NCBI GenBank assembly: GCA_041685145.1
Contig: JAWLGJ010000011.1
Span: 1 to 64,000 of the forward strand
Direction: 5' to 3'
Origin: JAWLGJ01 sp041685145
GTDB taxonomy: Bacteria; Pseudomonadota; Alphaproteobacteria; Rhodospirillales; Magnetospirillaceae
Length of the DNA stretch: 64,000 nt
Shown: piece after piece, positions 19,919 to 30,213 of the stretch
Layout: each line of letters begins with the position of its first letter
Numbering within the stretch: position 1 is the first letter of the stretch
Program-made: the position numbers and the translations under genes
The notes under the pieces: generated by a model
The model's input: only the letters and a program-made list of their open reading frames with translations
What the model was told of the DNA's origin: nothing
Databases searched by the model: none

Positions 19919-20452
19919 TCAATGCAGCTTTTCGGGCATGTCCTTGATGGCGGTGTCGATCAGGGCGGCGGCCTGTTTCTCGGTCAGGTTGTCGCGGATC
20001 AACTGCTGGGTGGCGGCGATGGCGACATCGACCGTCATCGCCCGCACCTCGCCCAGGGCGCGCGATTCCGCCTGGGCGATGCGCTCCACCGCCTGCTGCT
20101 CGCGGCGCTTGAGCGACTCGGCAAGCTGGGCCTCGGCCTTGTCGCGCATCCGCGCCGCCTCGGCCTTGGCGTGGGCGAGGATTTCCTCGGCCTCCTGCAA
20201 GGCATCGCGCTGGCGCCGCTGATAGCTGGCCAGCATCTCCTGCGCCTCCTCGCGCAGGCGCTGGGCCTCCTCGATGCGGGCGCTGATCTTTTCGGCGCGC
20301 ACGTCCAGGCCGGCGGTGATCGCGCGGAAGGCGGGCCGGAAGGCGCCGCCGAGGACGATCAGGAAGGCCACCGCCACCCAGAATTCGGGCGTCGCGTAGA
20401 AGGCCGCCGCCTCGGCGGCGTCGGCGTTGGCGGCAAGGGCGGTGCTGATCAT
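19919..20452 (-). CDS. atpF: F0F1 ATP synthase subunit b
   Basis: A 177-residue b subunit of the peripheral stalk. One N-terminal membrane helix (FWVAVAFLIVLGGAF) is followed by a long charged coiled coil. It is the last gene of the FO operon. Its start overlaps the end of the b' gene by 4 nt, so the two stalk subunits are translationally coupled. The F1 genes are not in this window; separate FO and F1 loci are usual in alphaproteobacteria. Confidence 0.94.
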   Translation of the reverse strand: MISTALAANADAAEAAAFYATPEFWVAVAFLIVLGGAFRPAFRAITAGLDVRAEKISARIEEAQRLREEAQEMLASYQRRQRDALQEAEEILAHAKAEAARMRDKAEAQLAESLKRREQQAVERIAQAESRALGEVRAMTVDVAIAATQQLIRDNLTEKQAAALIDTAIKDMPEKLH

Positions 20453-20940
20453 GAGGTTTCCTCCACGGCCCCGCCGACGGCCTTGCGGGCCTTGGCTTCG
20501 CTGGGGGACACCCCCGCCAGTTGCTTGGCGGCCACGCGGGCGACGTCGGTGGCGATCTCCTGGACATGGGCCATCGCGTCGCGCTTGGCGGCGTCGACGC
20601 GGGCCTCGCCTTCCTTGATCTGCTGCGCAAGGCGTGCCGAGGCCTCGGCCTGACGACGGTCGGCCTCCTGGGCGATGGCCTCGGCGGTCTCCCTCAGGGC
20701 CGCCTGCGCCTTGGCGCGCGACTCGGCCAGGGCGCTTTCATAGGCTTCCATCGCCGCCTCGGCCTCCTTTTTCAAGGCCGCGGCCTTGTCGAGATCGGCG
20801 TCGATGCGGCGCTGGCGCTCCTCCAGCACCTCGCCGATGCGCGGCAGGGCGATGCGTGCCATCAGCACGTAGAGCACCGTGAAGGTGACGACGAGCCAGA
20901 AGATCTGGGACGGGAAAAAGGTCGGGTCGAACTGGGGCAT
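20449..20940 (-). CDS. atpG: F0F1 ATP synthase subunit b'
   Basis: A 163-residue second b-type subunit (b', named AtpG or AtpX), found in alphaproteobacteria, cyanobacteria and plastids, where b and b' form a heterodimeric stalk. MPQFDPTFFPSQIFWLVVTFTVLYVLM is a family-typical N-terminus. The rest is an Ala/Glu/Arg-rich coiled coil. It is not the F1 gamma subunit, which carries the same symbol in some species. Confidence 0.93.
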   Translation of the reverse strand: MPQFDPTFFPSQIFWLVVTFTVLYVLMARIALPRIGEVLEERQRRIDADLDKAAALKKEAEAAMEAYESALAESRAKAQAALRETAEAIAQEADRRQAEASARLAQQIKEGEARVDAAKRDAMAHVQEIATDVARVAAKQLAGVSPSEAKARKAVGGAVEETS

Positions 20941-21020
20941 GGCCTTCGCTCACCGGGGCGGGACGGGCCGGCGGCGCGGCCGCCGGCGTCGTTCGCTTGG
21001 TTCGTCTGCGCCCGTCAGGC

Positions 21021-21245
21021 TCAGGCGAACATCAGCATCAGCGCCACCACCAGCGCGAACAGCGCGATGGCCTCGGTGACGGCGAAGCCGATCCAGCCAT
21101 ACAGCTCGACATTGGCCTTGGCGGCGGGGTTGCGGCCCACGGTGGCGATCAGGTTGGACCAGATGTTGCCCACGCCGATACCCGCGCCGATCATGCCGAT
21201 CGCGGCGAGGCCAGCACCGATCAACTTAGCAGCTTCAGCGTCCAT
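21021..21245 (-). CDS. atpE: F0F1 ATP synthase subunit c
   Basis: A 74-residue two-helix proteolipid of the rotor ring. The proton-binding carboxylate is E58 in AVTEAIALFAL. The polar loop is ATVGRNPAAKANV. The glycine-rich first helix AGLAAIGMIGAGIGVGNIW and the lack of a sodium-site pattern (Gln/Ser/Thr around the Glu) suggest proton coupling. The 80-bp gap to the b' gene is unusual for this tight operon. Confidence 0.97.
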   Translation of the reverse strand: MDAEAAKLIGAGLAAIGMIGAGIGVGNIWSNLIATVGRNPAAKANVELYGWIGFAVTEAIALFALVVALMLMFA

Positions 21246-21293
21246 CGAACTTCCCTTTCCAAGAGCAAAAGATCATGTCGTCTCCCGCACGCC

Positions 21294-22016
21294 TCAGTGC
21301 ATGTTGATGGCGTCGTTCAGATAGATGCAGGAGAGGATGGTGAACACATAGGCCTGCAGGATGGCAATGCCGAATTCCAGCACGGTGATGCCGGCCAGGA
21401 AGGCCAGCGGCACCACGCCGAACACACCCAACGCCACCACGAAGCCGGCAACGACCTTCAGGATGATGTGCCCCACCGTCATATTGGCGAACAGGCGCAC
21501 CGCCAGGCTGAAGGGCCGCGAAAGATAGGAGATCACCTCGATGGGGATCAGGATCGGCGCCGTCAAAATGGGCGCGCCGTGCGGGAAGAACAAGCGCAGA
21601 AAATGCGTCCCGTGGCGCGCGAAACCAATGATGGTGACGCCGATGAACACCACCGCCGCCATCGCGAAGGTGACGACGATGTGGCTGGTGTAGGTAAAGG
21701 CGACGGGGATCATCCCCAGCAGGTTGCCGAACAGCACGAACATGAACAACGTGAAGATGAAGGGGAAATAGCGCCGCCCCTCGGACCCCACATTGTCGCG
21801 TATCATGTTGGCGACGAATTCGTAGAACAGCTCCGCCAGCGACTGCCAGCGGCCCGGCACCAGGGCGCGGCGGCGCATGGCCGCGGTCAGCAGGCTGGTC
21901 ACCAGCACCACGGTGATGCTCATCCACAGCGCCGAATTGGTGAACGACAGATCGGTGCCGCCCACCGATATCTCGACCAGCGGCTTGATCTGGAACTGCT
22001 CGATCGGATTAGCCAC
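21294..22016 (-). CDS. atpB: F0F1 ATP synthase subunit a
   Basis: A 240-residue membrane subunit that forms the proton half-channels. The essential arginine is in SLAVRLFANMTVGHIILKV. N-terminal IEQFQIKPLVEISVGGTDLSFTNS is typical for the class. The start is GTG at 22016, overlapping the atpI end by 8 nt. It is the second gene of the FO operon. Confidence 0.96.
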   Translation of the reverse strand: MANPIEQFQIKPLVEISVGGTDLSFTNSALWMSITVVLVTSLLTAAMRRRALVPGRWQSLAELFYEFVANMIRDNVGSEGRRYFPFIFTLFMFVLFGNLLGMIPVAFTYTSHIVVTFAMAAVVFIGVTIIGFARHGTHFLRLFFPHGAPILTAPILIPIEVISYLSRPFSLAVRLFANMTVGHIILKVVAGFVVALGVFGVVPLAFLAGITVLEFGIAILQAYVFTILSCIYLNDAINMH

Positions 22017-22386
22017 CGCCTTCCTCTTCCTCCGATGACCGCCGCGCTTCCTGACGCCGCTGCGCCTGTCCCAGCCCGACGGACTCGTCCATCCCCTTCG
22101 CGGCCCGGTAGACGTTCATCACCCCGGCCGCGCCGCCCAGGAACAAAAACAGCACCATCAGCAACGGCGCCGTGCCCAGCCATCGGTCGAGGGCCCAACC
22201 AATGCCGACCCCGACCATAACCCCGGCGACGAGTTCCACTGCGATCCGCATTCCCAGGCCAAGGCCGGACGCATTCGAACGGCCGCTGCGGCCGTTGCCG
22301 TTGCCGCCGGGGGGTTCCCCCTTGGCGCGGGCGGCCCGCAGTCGGGCCTCGAGATCTTCCAGCGTCGGCCGCTCGTGGTCGGTCAT
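22009..22386 (-). CDS. atpI: AtpI-like FO assembly protein
   Basis: A 125-residue AtpZ/AtpI-type protein with two membrane helices (GLGMRIAVELVAGVMVGVGIGWAL and APLLMVLFLFLGGAAGVMNVYRA) after a charged Gly/Asn-rich N-terminus. Members assist c-ring assembly or Mg2+/Ca2+ handling; the exact role is unsettled. The ATG at 22386 (MTDHERPTL) is preferred over an upstream start nine codons earlier. It is the first gene of the operon, about 67 bp below the putative promoter. Confidence 0.85.
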   Translation of the reverse strand: MTDHERPTLEDLEARLRAARAKGEPPGGNGNGRSGRSNASGLGLGMRIAVELVAGVMVGVGIGWALDRWLGTAPLLMVLFLFLGGAAGVMNVYRAAKGMDESVGLGQAQRRQEARRSSEEEEGGG

Positions 22387-22452
22387 GAGCGGTCTCGTCT
22401 CCGGGCAGCGCACCGTCGCGGCGGGTGATGCTGCACCGCCAAAAGCGCGGGC

Positions 22453-22481
22453 ACCTTAAGGATTGGCATAGAGGGTGTCAA
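22453..22481 (-). promoter_or_regulatory. Sigma-70 promoter of the atpIBEGF operon
   Basis: On the minus strand TTGACA (22476-22481) and TAAGGT (22453-22458) are separated by exactly 17 bp. They lie in the AT-rich 151-bp gap between smc and atpI. The perfect -35 and good spacing make this the best promoter match in the window. Confidence 0.7.
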
Positions 22482-22537
22482 GGCTTAAAACCTTCTGGGT
22501 AAATATCTGATAATGCTAAATAAAGAGGCTCCTGCCG

Positions 22538-25500
22538 TCAGGCCGGTTCGCGCAGCGCCTCCGCCTCGCGCAGGTCGACCGATACCACTTGCGAAACGCC
22601 GCGCTCCGCCATCGTCACCCCAAACAGCCGATCCATGCGCGCCATCGTCATGCGGTGGTGCGTCACGATCAGGAACCGGGTTCGCGACGCCGCGGCGATC
22701 TCCTCCAGCAGCCGGCAGACGCGGTCGACATTGGCATCGTCGAGCGGCGCGTCCACCTCGTCCAGCACGCAGACGGGGGCGGGATTAGCCATGAAGACCG
22801 CGAACAGCAGCGCCAGCGCCGTCAACGCCTGCTCGCCGCCCGAGAGCAGCGACAGCGATTGCAGCCGCTTGCCGGGGGGGCTGGCCATGATCTCCAGGCC
22901 CGCGTCCAGGGGGTCGTCGGCCTCGACCAGTTCCAGATGCGCCCGCCCGCCGCCGAACAGGCGCACGAACAGCTCGCGGAAATGGGCGTCGACGGCCTGG
23001 AACGAGGCCAGCACCCGTGCGCGGCCCTCGCGGTTGAGGGCGCCGATGGCGCCGCGCAGCTTGGCGACGGCGCGCTGCAGGTCGTCGCGCTCGGCCTGCA
23101 GCGCCTCCAGGCGCGCCTCCAGTTCCTGCATTTCCTCCTCGGCGCGCAGATTGACCGGCCCGAGGCCGTCGCGTTCCCGGTACAGGCGCGCCAGGCGCTG
23201 TTCCAGGTCGCCGGGTGCCGCGTCGTCGCCGTCGCCGGCCAGCCGGGCGCCCAGGGCGGCGGGTGTGCAGTCGAGCTTTTCGCCGATGCGGCGCGCGGCG
23301 GCGCGGCAGGCTTGGTCGGCGGCCTCGGCGGCGGCCTGGCGGCGGGCACGTTCCTCGCGCTCGCCGCCCAGCGCCTGCTCGGCCTCGCGCAGGGTCCGCG
23401 CCGCCTGCTCCACCCGCGCCTCGGCGGCGGCCAGCGCGTCGGCGGCCTCGGCGCGCTCGGCCTCGGCGCCGTGCAGGCGGTCCAGGACCGCCTGGCGCTG
23501 CTCCTCGATTTCCCGTGGCCGCGCCGCCAGCCGCTCCAGTTCGGCGTCCAGGTCGCGGCGGCGCTGCTCCAGGGCGTCGCGGTGGCTTGCGGCCTCGGCG
23601 ACGCGCGCCTGCCAGGCGGCGTCCTCGCGGGCGATGGCGTCCAGCCGGCGGCGGCGCTCGCCGCCCTCGCGCAGCAGGCCCTCCAGCGCCGCCCGCGCCT
23701 CGGCGGCGGCGGCGCGGCGTTCGGCCAGTTCGGCCCGCATCTCCGCCAGCCGCGCGCGGGCGCCGTCGTCATCGGTGAGCGCCGTCCGCGCCGCGCGCGC
23801 CGCCGCCAATTCGGCCGCGGCCTCGGCGCGGTCGGCGTCGACGGCCTCGGCGCTCTCCCTCAGCGTCGCCAGCCGCGACGCCGCCGCCGCCGCGCGCTGC
23901 GCCAGCGCCGCATGGGCCTCGCGCGCCGCCTCGGCCGCGCGGTCGGCCTCGCGCGCCCGCGCGCGCGCCGCCGCTTCGGCCTCGACCGCCTGCCGCCGAG
24001 CCGCCTCGGCGTCGTCCAGGCGTTCCTGCCGGGCGGCGACACGCGCCTCGGCGGCGGCGATCTCGCCCTCCAGCGCCTCCAGCCGGTTGCGCTGGCGCAG
24101 GCGGGTGGCGGCCGGGTTCGGCGCCTCGGCCGAGACGGTGAAGCCGTCCCAGCGCCACAGATGCCCCGCCGGTGTCACCAGGCGCTGACCGGGGGCGAGG
24201 TCGTGGCGCAGGGCGGCCCCCCGCGCGGCGTCCTCCACCAGCCCCACCTGCGCCAGCCGCCGCGCCAGCGCCGGCGGCGCCGCCACCACCTCGGCCAGGG
24301 CGCGGGTGCCGGCGGGCAGCGACGGCGCGTCGGCGAGGGGCGGCAGCGGCCGCCAGCAACGCGGCGGCTCCTCCTCGGCGTCCGTCTCCGCCGGGGCCAG
24401 CGGCGCCGACAGATCGTCGCCCAGGGCCGCCGCCAGCGCCGCCTCGAAGCCGGGGGCGGCGGTGACGGCGTTCAGCAGCGGCGGCCGGTCGCCCGATCCG
24501 GGGTCGGCCAGCACCTCGGCCAGCGCGGCGGCCTCGGCGCGCAGCCGGGCGCGGTCCGCCGCTTCGCGCTGCACGGCCTCGCGGGCCTCGTCGCGGGCCG
24601 TCTCGGCGGCGCGGCGGTGCTCCTCGGCGGTGGCGATGGCGGCCCGGGCGCCGTCGGCGGCCTCGCGGGCCGCCGCCACCCGCGCGGCGGCGTCCTCGAC
24701 GGCGGCCTCGGGCACCGCCTCGCTCTCGGCGCGACGGCGTTGCTCGGCGATCTCGGCGGCGCGTTCGGACAGGCGCCCGGCGCGGGCCTCCGCCTCGTCC
24801 ACCCGCCGGTCCAACTGCTGGCGTTCCGCCGCCGCCGCCGCAATCCCGGCGCTGAGGGCGCCAAGCTCGGCTTCCAGAGCGGCGGCGGCGTCCTCGCGCT
24901 CCGTCACCAGGGCGCGGGCGGCGGCGGTGGCGTCCGCCTCGCCGGCTTGCGCCGCCGTCAGCGCCGTCCGTTCCTCGCGCAGGCGCGCCAGCGCCGCCGC
25001 CGCGTCGCGGTGGCGCTCGGCCTCGCGGGCGGCGTCGGCCTCGGCCTGGCGGCGGCGGCCCTCGATGTCGCGGCGCGCCTCGGCGACGCGGGTTTCCTCG
25101 GCGGCAAGCTGTTCGCGGGCGACGTGCAGGCGCTGGAGGCGGGCCGCCGCCGCCGCTTCCGCCTGGCGCCGCTCCGGCAGCAGCGCCGCCGCCTCGGCCT
25201 GGGTCGCGGCCGCCGCCGCCGCCGCCGCCGTGGCGTCGGCGACACGGGCCTCGGCCGCTTCCGCGCCCTCCCGCGCCTGCTCAAGCGCCTCCAGCGCCTG
25301 TAGCCAGACGGCGTGCAACAGGCGTTCCTCGGCGGCGCGGATGCGTTCGCTGATGCCGCGATAGCGCGCCGCCTGCCGCGCCTGGCGCTTCAGGCCCTGG
25401 CGCTGCTCGTCCAGGGTGGCGAGCACGTCCTCCAGGCGCTCAAGATTGCCGTCGGCGGCGCGCAGGCGCAGTTCCGCCTCGCGGCGGCGCGCGTGCAGGC

Positions 25501-26017
25501 CGGCGATGCCGGCGGCGTTCTCCAGCAGGGTGCGGCGCTCGGCGGGCTTGGCGGCGATGACGGCGCCGATGCGCCCCTGGCTGACGATGGCCGCCGAGCG
25601 CGCCCCCAGCCCGGCGTCGGCGAACAGCAACTGCACGTCGCGGGCGCGCACCTCGCGGCCGTTGACACGGTAGGCCGATCCGGACCCGCGCTCGATGCGG
25701 CGGCTGACCTCCAACTCGTCCTCGGCGTTGAATTGCGCCGGCGCGACGCGGGCGGCGTTGTCCAGCAGCACCGTCACCTCGGCGAGGTTGCGCGCCGGGC
25801 GCTGCGAGGTGCCGCCGAAGATGACGTCGTCCATCTCGCCGCCGCGCATCTGCCGCGCCGAGGTCTCGCCCATCACCCAGCGCACCGCCTCGACCAGGTT
25901 GGACTTGCCGCAGCCATTGGGGCCGACGATGCCGGTCAGCCCCGGCTCGACGGCGATGTCGGTGCCGTCGACGAAGGACTTGAAGCCGGTCAGCCGCAGC
26001 CGCGTGAACTGGAGCAC
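22538..26017 (-). CDS. smc: Chromosome segregation protein SMC
   Basis: A 1159-residue SMC ATPase, the core of the chromosome-condensing complex with ScpA/ScpB. Walker A GPNGCGKSN is at 32-40, the ABC signature LSGGEQ begins near 1058, and Walker B VCVLDEVDAP has its DE near 1086. Two long Ala/Arg/Glu-rich coiled-coil arms (about 170-490 and 650-1000) flank a hinge around 500-645. It is the last gene of a conserved dciA-dsbA-smc run. The high GC content produces very long antisense open frames opposite it, which are not genes. Confidence 0.97.
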   Translation of the reverse strand: MLQFTRLRLTGFKSFVDGTDIAVEPGLTGIVGPNGCGKSNLVEAVRWVMGETSARQMRGGEMDDVIFGGTSQRPARNLAEVTVLLDNAARVAPAQFNAEDELEVSRRIERGSGSAYRVNGREVRARDVQLLFADAGLGARSAAIVSQGRIGAVIAAKPAERRTLLENAAGIAGLHARRREAELRLRAADGNLERLEDVLATLDEQRQGLKRQARQAARYRGISERIRAAEERLLHAVWLQALEALEQAREGAEAAEARVADATAAAAAAAATQAEAAALLPERRQAEAAAAARLQRLHVAREQLAAEETRVAEARRDIEGRRRQAEADAAREAERHRDAAAALARLREERTALTAAQAGEADATAAARALVTEREDAAAALEAELGALSAGIAAAAAERQQLDRRVDEAEARAGRLSERAAEIAEQRRRAESEAVPEAAVEDAAARVAAAREAADGARAAIATAEEHRRAAETARDEAREAVQREAADRARLRAEAAALAEVLADPGSGDRPPLLNAVTAAPGFEAALAAALGDDLSAPLAPAETDAEEEPPRCWRPLPPLADAPSLPAGTRALAEVVAAPPALARRLAQVGLVEDAARGAALRHDLAPGQRLVTPAGHLWRWDGFTVSAEAPNPAATRLRQRNRLEALEGEIAAAEARVAARQERLDDAEAARRQAVEAEAAARARAREADRAAEAAREAHAALAQRAAAAASRLATLRESAEAVDADRAEAAAELAAARAARTALTDDDGARARLAEMRAELAERRAAAAEARAALEGLLREGGERRRRLDAIAREDAAWQARVAEAASHRDALEQRRRDLDAELERLAARPREIEEQRQAVLDRLHGAEAERAEAADALAAAEARVEQAARTLREAEQALGGEREERARRQAAAEAADQACRAAARRIGEKLDCTPAALGARLAGDGDDAAPGDLEQRLARLYRERDGLGPVNLRAEEEMQELEARLEALQAERDDLQRAVAKLRGAIGALNREGRARVLASFQAVDAHFRELFVRLFGGGRAHLELVEADDPLDAGLEIMASPPGKRLQSLSLLSGGEQALTALALLFAVFMANPAPVCVLDEVDAPLDDANVDRVCRLLEEIAAASRTRFLIVTHHRMTMARMDRLFGVTMAERGVSQVVSVDLREAEALREPA

Positions 26018-26047
26018 CGTCCCCCCTTGGGCGGGCGCGCGCCGGGG

Positions 26048-26644
26048 CTATTCGGCGCGCGACAGCGCCTCGTCGAAGACCTCGTAGGGCTGCGCGCCGG
26101 CGATCTTCTCGCCGTTGATGATGAACGAGGGCGTCGAGTCGATCCCGAAACGCTCCTGCGCCTCCTGCTGGCGCCGCTGAATGGCGTTCATCAGTTCCTG
26201 GTTCTCGAAGCAGGAATCGAAGGTCTCGTCGCTCATCCCCGCCATCTTGGCGGTGCCGCGCAGCGCCTCGAAGGGGTTTTCGGCCGTCGCCCAGCGGCGC
26301 TGGGTCTTGAACAGGATGTCCAGCAGCGCCGGCGCGCGGGTTTCGTTGGCGCAGCGCACCAGCATCGCCGCCCCCAGCGCCATCGCGTCGAAGGGGAAAT
26401 CGCGGTAGATGAGCTTCGCCCGGCCGGTGTCGAGCCATTCCTCCTTGATGCGCGGCAGCGTCTCGGCGTGGAAGCTGGCGCAGTGCGGGCAGGTCAGGGA
26501 GGAGTATTCGATGATAGTCACCGGGGCGTCGGCCTGTCCGAGGACCAGTTCCCGATAGCCGCCTTCCTCCTGGGCGTGCGCGGCGGGGACGGCGAACAGC
26601 AGGGCCAGCAGCGGCAGCAGGATGGTCTTGCGGAGCGATTTCAC
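26048..26644 (-). CDS. DsbA family thiol:disulfide oxidoreductase, periplasmic
   Basis: A 198-residue DsbA/Com1-like protein. A signal peptide MKSLRKTILLPLLALLFAVPAAHAQ precedes a thioredoxin fold with CPHC in YSSLTCPHCASFH, a helical insert and the cis-proline loop GIDSTPSFIINGEKIAG. It probably oxidises or isomerises disulfides in secreted proteins. It sits between dciA and smc, an order widely kept in alphaproteobacteria without a known functional link. Confidence 0.93.
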   Translation of the reverse strand: MKSLRKTILLPLLALLFAVPAAHAQEEGGYRELVLGQADAPVTIIEYSSLTCPHCASFHAETLPRIKEEWLDTGRAKLIYRDFPFDAMALGAAMLVRCANETRAPALLDILFKTQRRWATAENPFEALRGTAKMAGMSDETFDSCFENQELMNAIQRRQQEAQERFGIDSTPSFIINGEKIAGAQPYEVFDEALSRAE

Positions 26645-26717
26645 GTCGACGTTCTCCCTGTCAGATGGTTCCGGCGATGATAGGCACGCCGGGGCGGTGC
26701 GACAAGCGACGGCTCGC

Positions 26718-27206
26718 TTACTCCTTCAGGCGCCGCGCCAGCCGTTCCAGGACATCGCGAAGCTCGGGGTCGTCGACATCCTCCAGGGCGGCGCGCAGGG
26801 GCCCGGCGAGCGGGCCGGGCGGGGGCGGGGCCGGGCGCGTCGGGCGCGGCGGCAGCGGCCCGGCGGTGATCTTCAGCGCCGCCACGGCGCGATAGCCGAA
26901 ATGGGTGTTGATGCGCTCGATTATCAGCGGCGCCAGGTGCTGCACCTCCGGGGCCAGCGCGCTGGAGGCCACCCGCAAGTGCAGGGTGCCCTCGCCGCGC
27001 TGGCCGCGGCGAAAGGCGATGCGGACGGGGCAGGTCTGCGCCGCCAACAGCGTGCCGACGATCTCGGGCCAGTCGGTGATGACCGAGGCGGCGGAAAAGC
27101 CGCGCCGGCCCAGCGCCGGGCGCACCACCCCGCGCGCCACCGCCCCCACCGCCTTGGCGCCGCCGCCGCGCCGCTCCGCTTGCGTGCCGGAGCCGGAATC
27201 CGCCAT
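26718..27206 (-). CDS. dciA: DUF721 / DciA-like helicase-loading factor
   Basis: A 162-residue DUF721 protein. The family includes DciA, which helps load the replicative helicase DnaB in bacteria lacking DnaC. Central sequence ASVITDWPEIVGTLLAAQTCP and LHLRVASSALAPEVQHLAPLIIERINTHFGYRAV matches the family KH-like core. The C-terminus is Pro-rich then acidic. ATG 27206 is preceded by GAAGGG. The gene is divergent from mutY across 48 bp. Confidence 0.8.
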   Translation of the reverse strand: MADSGSGTQAERRGGGAKAVGAVARGVVRPALGRRGFSAASVITDWPEIVGTLLAAQTCPVRIAFRRGQRGEGTLHLRVASSALAPEVQHLAPLIIERINTHFGYRAVAALKITAGPLPPRPTRPAPPPPGPLAGPLRAALEDVDDPELRDVLERLARRLKE

Positions 27207-27254
27207 CCTGATCGCCCTTCTAGGTTCCGTCGCCAGCATAGCCGAACCGGAGCG

Positions 27255-28325
27255 ATGCCGCAGCCGACACCTGACGACGCCGCATTGGCCGCCCGCCTGC
27301 TGGCCTGGTACGACCGTCACCGCCGTGACCTGCCCTGGCGGGCGCCGCCGGGGCGCCGTCCCGATCCCTATCATGTCTGGCTCAGCGAAATCATGCTGCA
27401 ACAGACGACGGTGGCGGCGGCGGCGCCGTATTTCCGCGCCTTCGTGGACCGCTGGCCGGACATGGCCGCCCTGGCGGCGGCGGACATCGACGACGTCATG
27501 GCCGCCTGGGCGGGGCTGGGCTATTACGCCCGCGCCCGCAATCTGCACAAATGCGCCCAGGCGGTCACCGCCTGGCGCGGCGGGCGCCTGCCCGACGACG
27601 AGGCGGCGCTGCGCCGCCTGCCGGGCATCGGCGACTACACCGCCGCCGCCATCGCCGCCATCGCCTTCGACCGGCCGGCGGTGGTGGTCGACGGCAATGT
27701 CGAGCGGGTGGTGGCGCGGCTGTTCGCGGTGCCGACGCCGCTGCCCGCCGCCAAGGGCGCGTTGAAGGAGTTGGCGGCGCGGCTGACGCCGGCGGCGCGC
27801 CCCGGCGATCACGCCCAGGCGATGATGGATCTGGGCGCCACCGTCTGCACGCCGCGCGCGCCCGCCTGCGGCATCTGCCCCTGGATGGGGGCCTGCCGCG
27901 CCCGCGCCGCCGGCATCGCCGAGCGGCTGCCGGCGCGGGCGGCGAAGCCGGAGAAGCCGCTGCGGAGCGGCGTGGTCTTCTGGGCCCTGCGCGGCGACGG
28001 CGCCGTGCTGTTGCGCCGCCGGCCGCCGGCGGGGTTGCTGGGCGGTATGGCCGAATTTCCCACCACCGACTGGCGGGCGCAGCCCTGGGCCGAGGCCGAG
28101 GCGCTGGCGGCGGCGCCGCTGAACGCCGGATGGCGGATGCTGTCGGGGGTGGTGCGGCACACCTTCTCGCATTTCCACCTTGAATTGGCGGTGATGGCGG
28201 CGCGGGTGGGCGAGGGCGCCCTGGCGCGCGGCTACTGGTGCCCGGTCGATGAACTGGGCGGGCAGGCGCTGCCCAGCGTCATGCGCAAGGTGGCGCGCCA
28301 CGCCCTGGCGAAGCCCTACCGCTAG
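27255..28325 (+). CDS. mutY: A/G-specific adenine glycosylase
   Basis: A 356-residue MutY, which removes adenine mispaired with 8-oxoguanine. The helix-hairpin-helix and catalytic Asp are in LRRLPGIGDYTAAAIAAIAFDRPAVVVDGNVERV. The 4Fe-4S motif C-x6-C-x2-C-x5-C is CTPRAPACGICPWMGAC. A C-terminal NUDIX-like domain recognises 8-oxoG. ATG 27255 gives the usual start (LLAWYDRHRRDLPWRAPPG). Upstream open frame back to 26622 overlaps dciA and is not coding. Confidence 0.96.
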   Translation: MPQPTPDDAALAARLLAWYDRHRRDLPWRAPPGRRPDPYHVWLSEIMLQQTTVAAAAPYFRAFVDRWPDMAALAAADIDDVMAAWAGLGYYARARNLHKCAQAVTAWRGGRLPDDEAALRRLPGIGDYTAAAIAAIAFDRPAVVVDGNVERVVARLFAVPTPLPAAKGALKELAARLTPAARPGDHAQAMMDLGATVCTPRAPACGICPWMGACRARAAGIAERLPARAAKPEKPLRSGVVFWALRGDGAVLLRRRPPAGLLGGMAEFPTTDWRAQPWAEAEALAAAPLNAGWRMLSGVVRHTFSHFHLELAVMAARVGEGALARGYWCPVDELGGQALPSVMRKVARHALAKPYR

Positions 28326-28350
28326 GACGACATGGGAGGGCATGGAGTCG

Positions 28351-28959
28351 ATGCGCGAGCACTGGGACGACGTCTACCGCCGCAAGGCGCCCGAGGCGCT
28401 GGGCTGGCACCAGCCACGCCCGGTGGTGTCGCTGGACCTGATCGGCGCCCTCGGCCTCGACCGCGCCGCCGCGCTGGTCGATGTCGGCGGCGGCGCCTCG
28501 ACGCTGGTGGATGCGCTGCTGGCGGAAGGCTTTGGCGATGTGACGGTGCTGGATCTTTCGGACGAGGCGCTGGCGCTGGCGCGGGCGCGGCTGGGGGACT
28601 CGGCGGCGCGGGTGGCATGGATCGCCGCCGACGTGACGCGCTGGCGGCCGCCGCGGCGCTACGCCCTGTGGCACGACCGCGCCGTGCTGCACTTCCTCAT
28701 CGACGAGGACCGCCGCCAGGCCTATCGCGACGTGCTGCATCGGGCGCTGGCGCCGGGGGGCTATGCCGTCATCGCCACCTTCGCCCCCGATGGCCCCGAG
28801 CAGTGCAGCGGCCTGCCGGTGCGCCGCCATGCTCCCGAGGATGTCGCCGCCCTGCTGGGGCCCGCCTTCCGCCTCGTTGACCATCGCCACGAGGACCACA
28901 CCACGCCCGGCGGGGCCGTGCAGCGTTTCCAGTATTCGGTGCTGGAGCGGGTGGCCTAG
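28351..28959 (+). CDS. Class I SAM-dependent methyltransferase
   Basis: A 202-residue small methyltransferase of the Methyltransf_11/TPMT-like type. It begins MREHWDDVYRRKAPEALGWHQPRP and has the SAM motif ALVDVGGGASTLVDALLAEG, then VLDLSDEAL and the acidic loop WHDRAVLHFL. This layout is common among alphaproteobacterial methyltransferases annotated as TehB/thiopurine-like, with unknown substrate. ATG 28351 fits the GGGAGG at 28334-28339. ATG 28342, three codons earlier, is possible. It follows mutY by 25 bp and converges on ccrM. Confidence 0.85.
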   Translation: MREHWDDVYRRKAPEALGWHQPRPVVSLDLIGALGLDRAAALVDVGGGASTLVDALLAEGFGDVTVLDLSDEALALARARLGDSAARVAWIAADVTRWRPPRRYALWHDRAVLHFLIDEDRRQAYRDVLHRALAPGGYAVIATFAPDGPEQCSGLPVRRHAPEDVAALLGPAFRLVDHRHEDHTTPGGAVQRFQYSVLERVA

Positions 28960-28965
28960 GCGGGG

Positions 28966-30099
<1,134 letters not shown>

Positions 30100-30133
30100 A
30101 GGCACTTGCCGCCGCCGAAGGGCGAGGGGCTTC

Positions 30134-30147
30134 TTGACCGGGCTCAA
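30134..30147. promoter_or_regulatory. FNR/FixK-type box before the diheme cytochrome c gene
   Basis: TTGA-CCGGGC-TCAA matches the FNR/FixK consensus TTGA-N6-TCAA. Its centre is 73 bp before the cytochrome start codon. A -10-like TAGACG at 30170-30175 sits where a class II FNR promoter (box at -41.5) would place it. This implies oxygen- or redox-dependent expression. Confidence 0.55.
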
Positions 30148-30213
30148 GGAGCTTTTGCGTCAAAGGCGGTAGACGGCCGCGCATCCGGAGGAGCGTGACC
30201 GGAGGAGGGGGAG

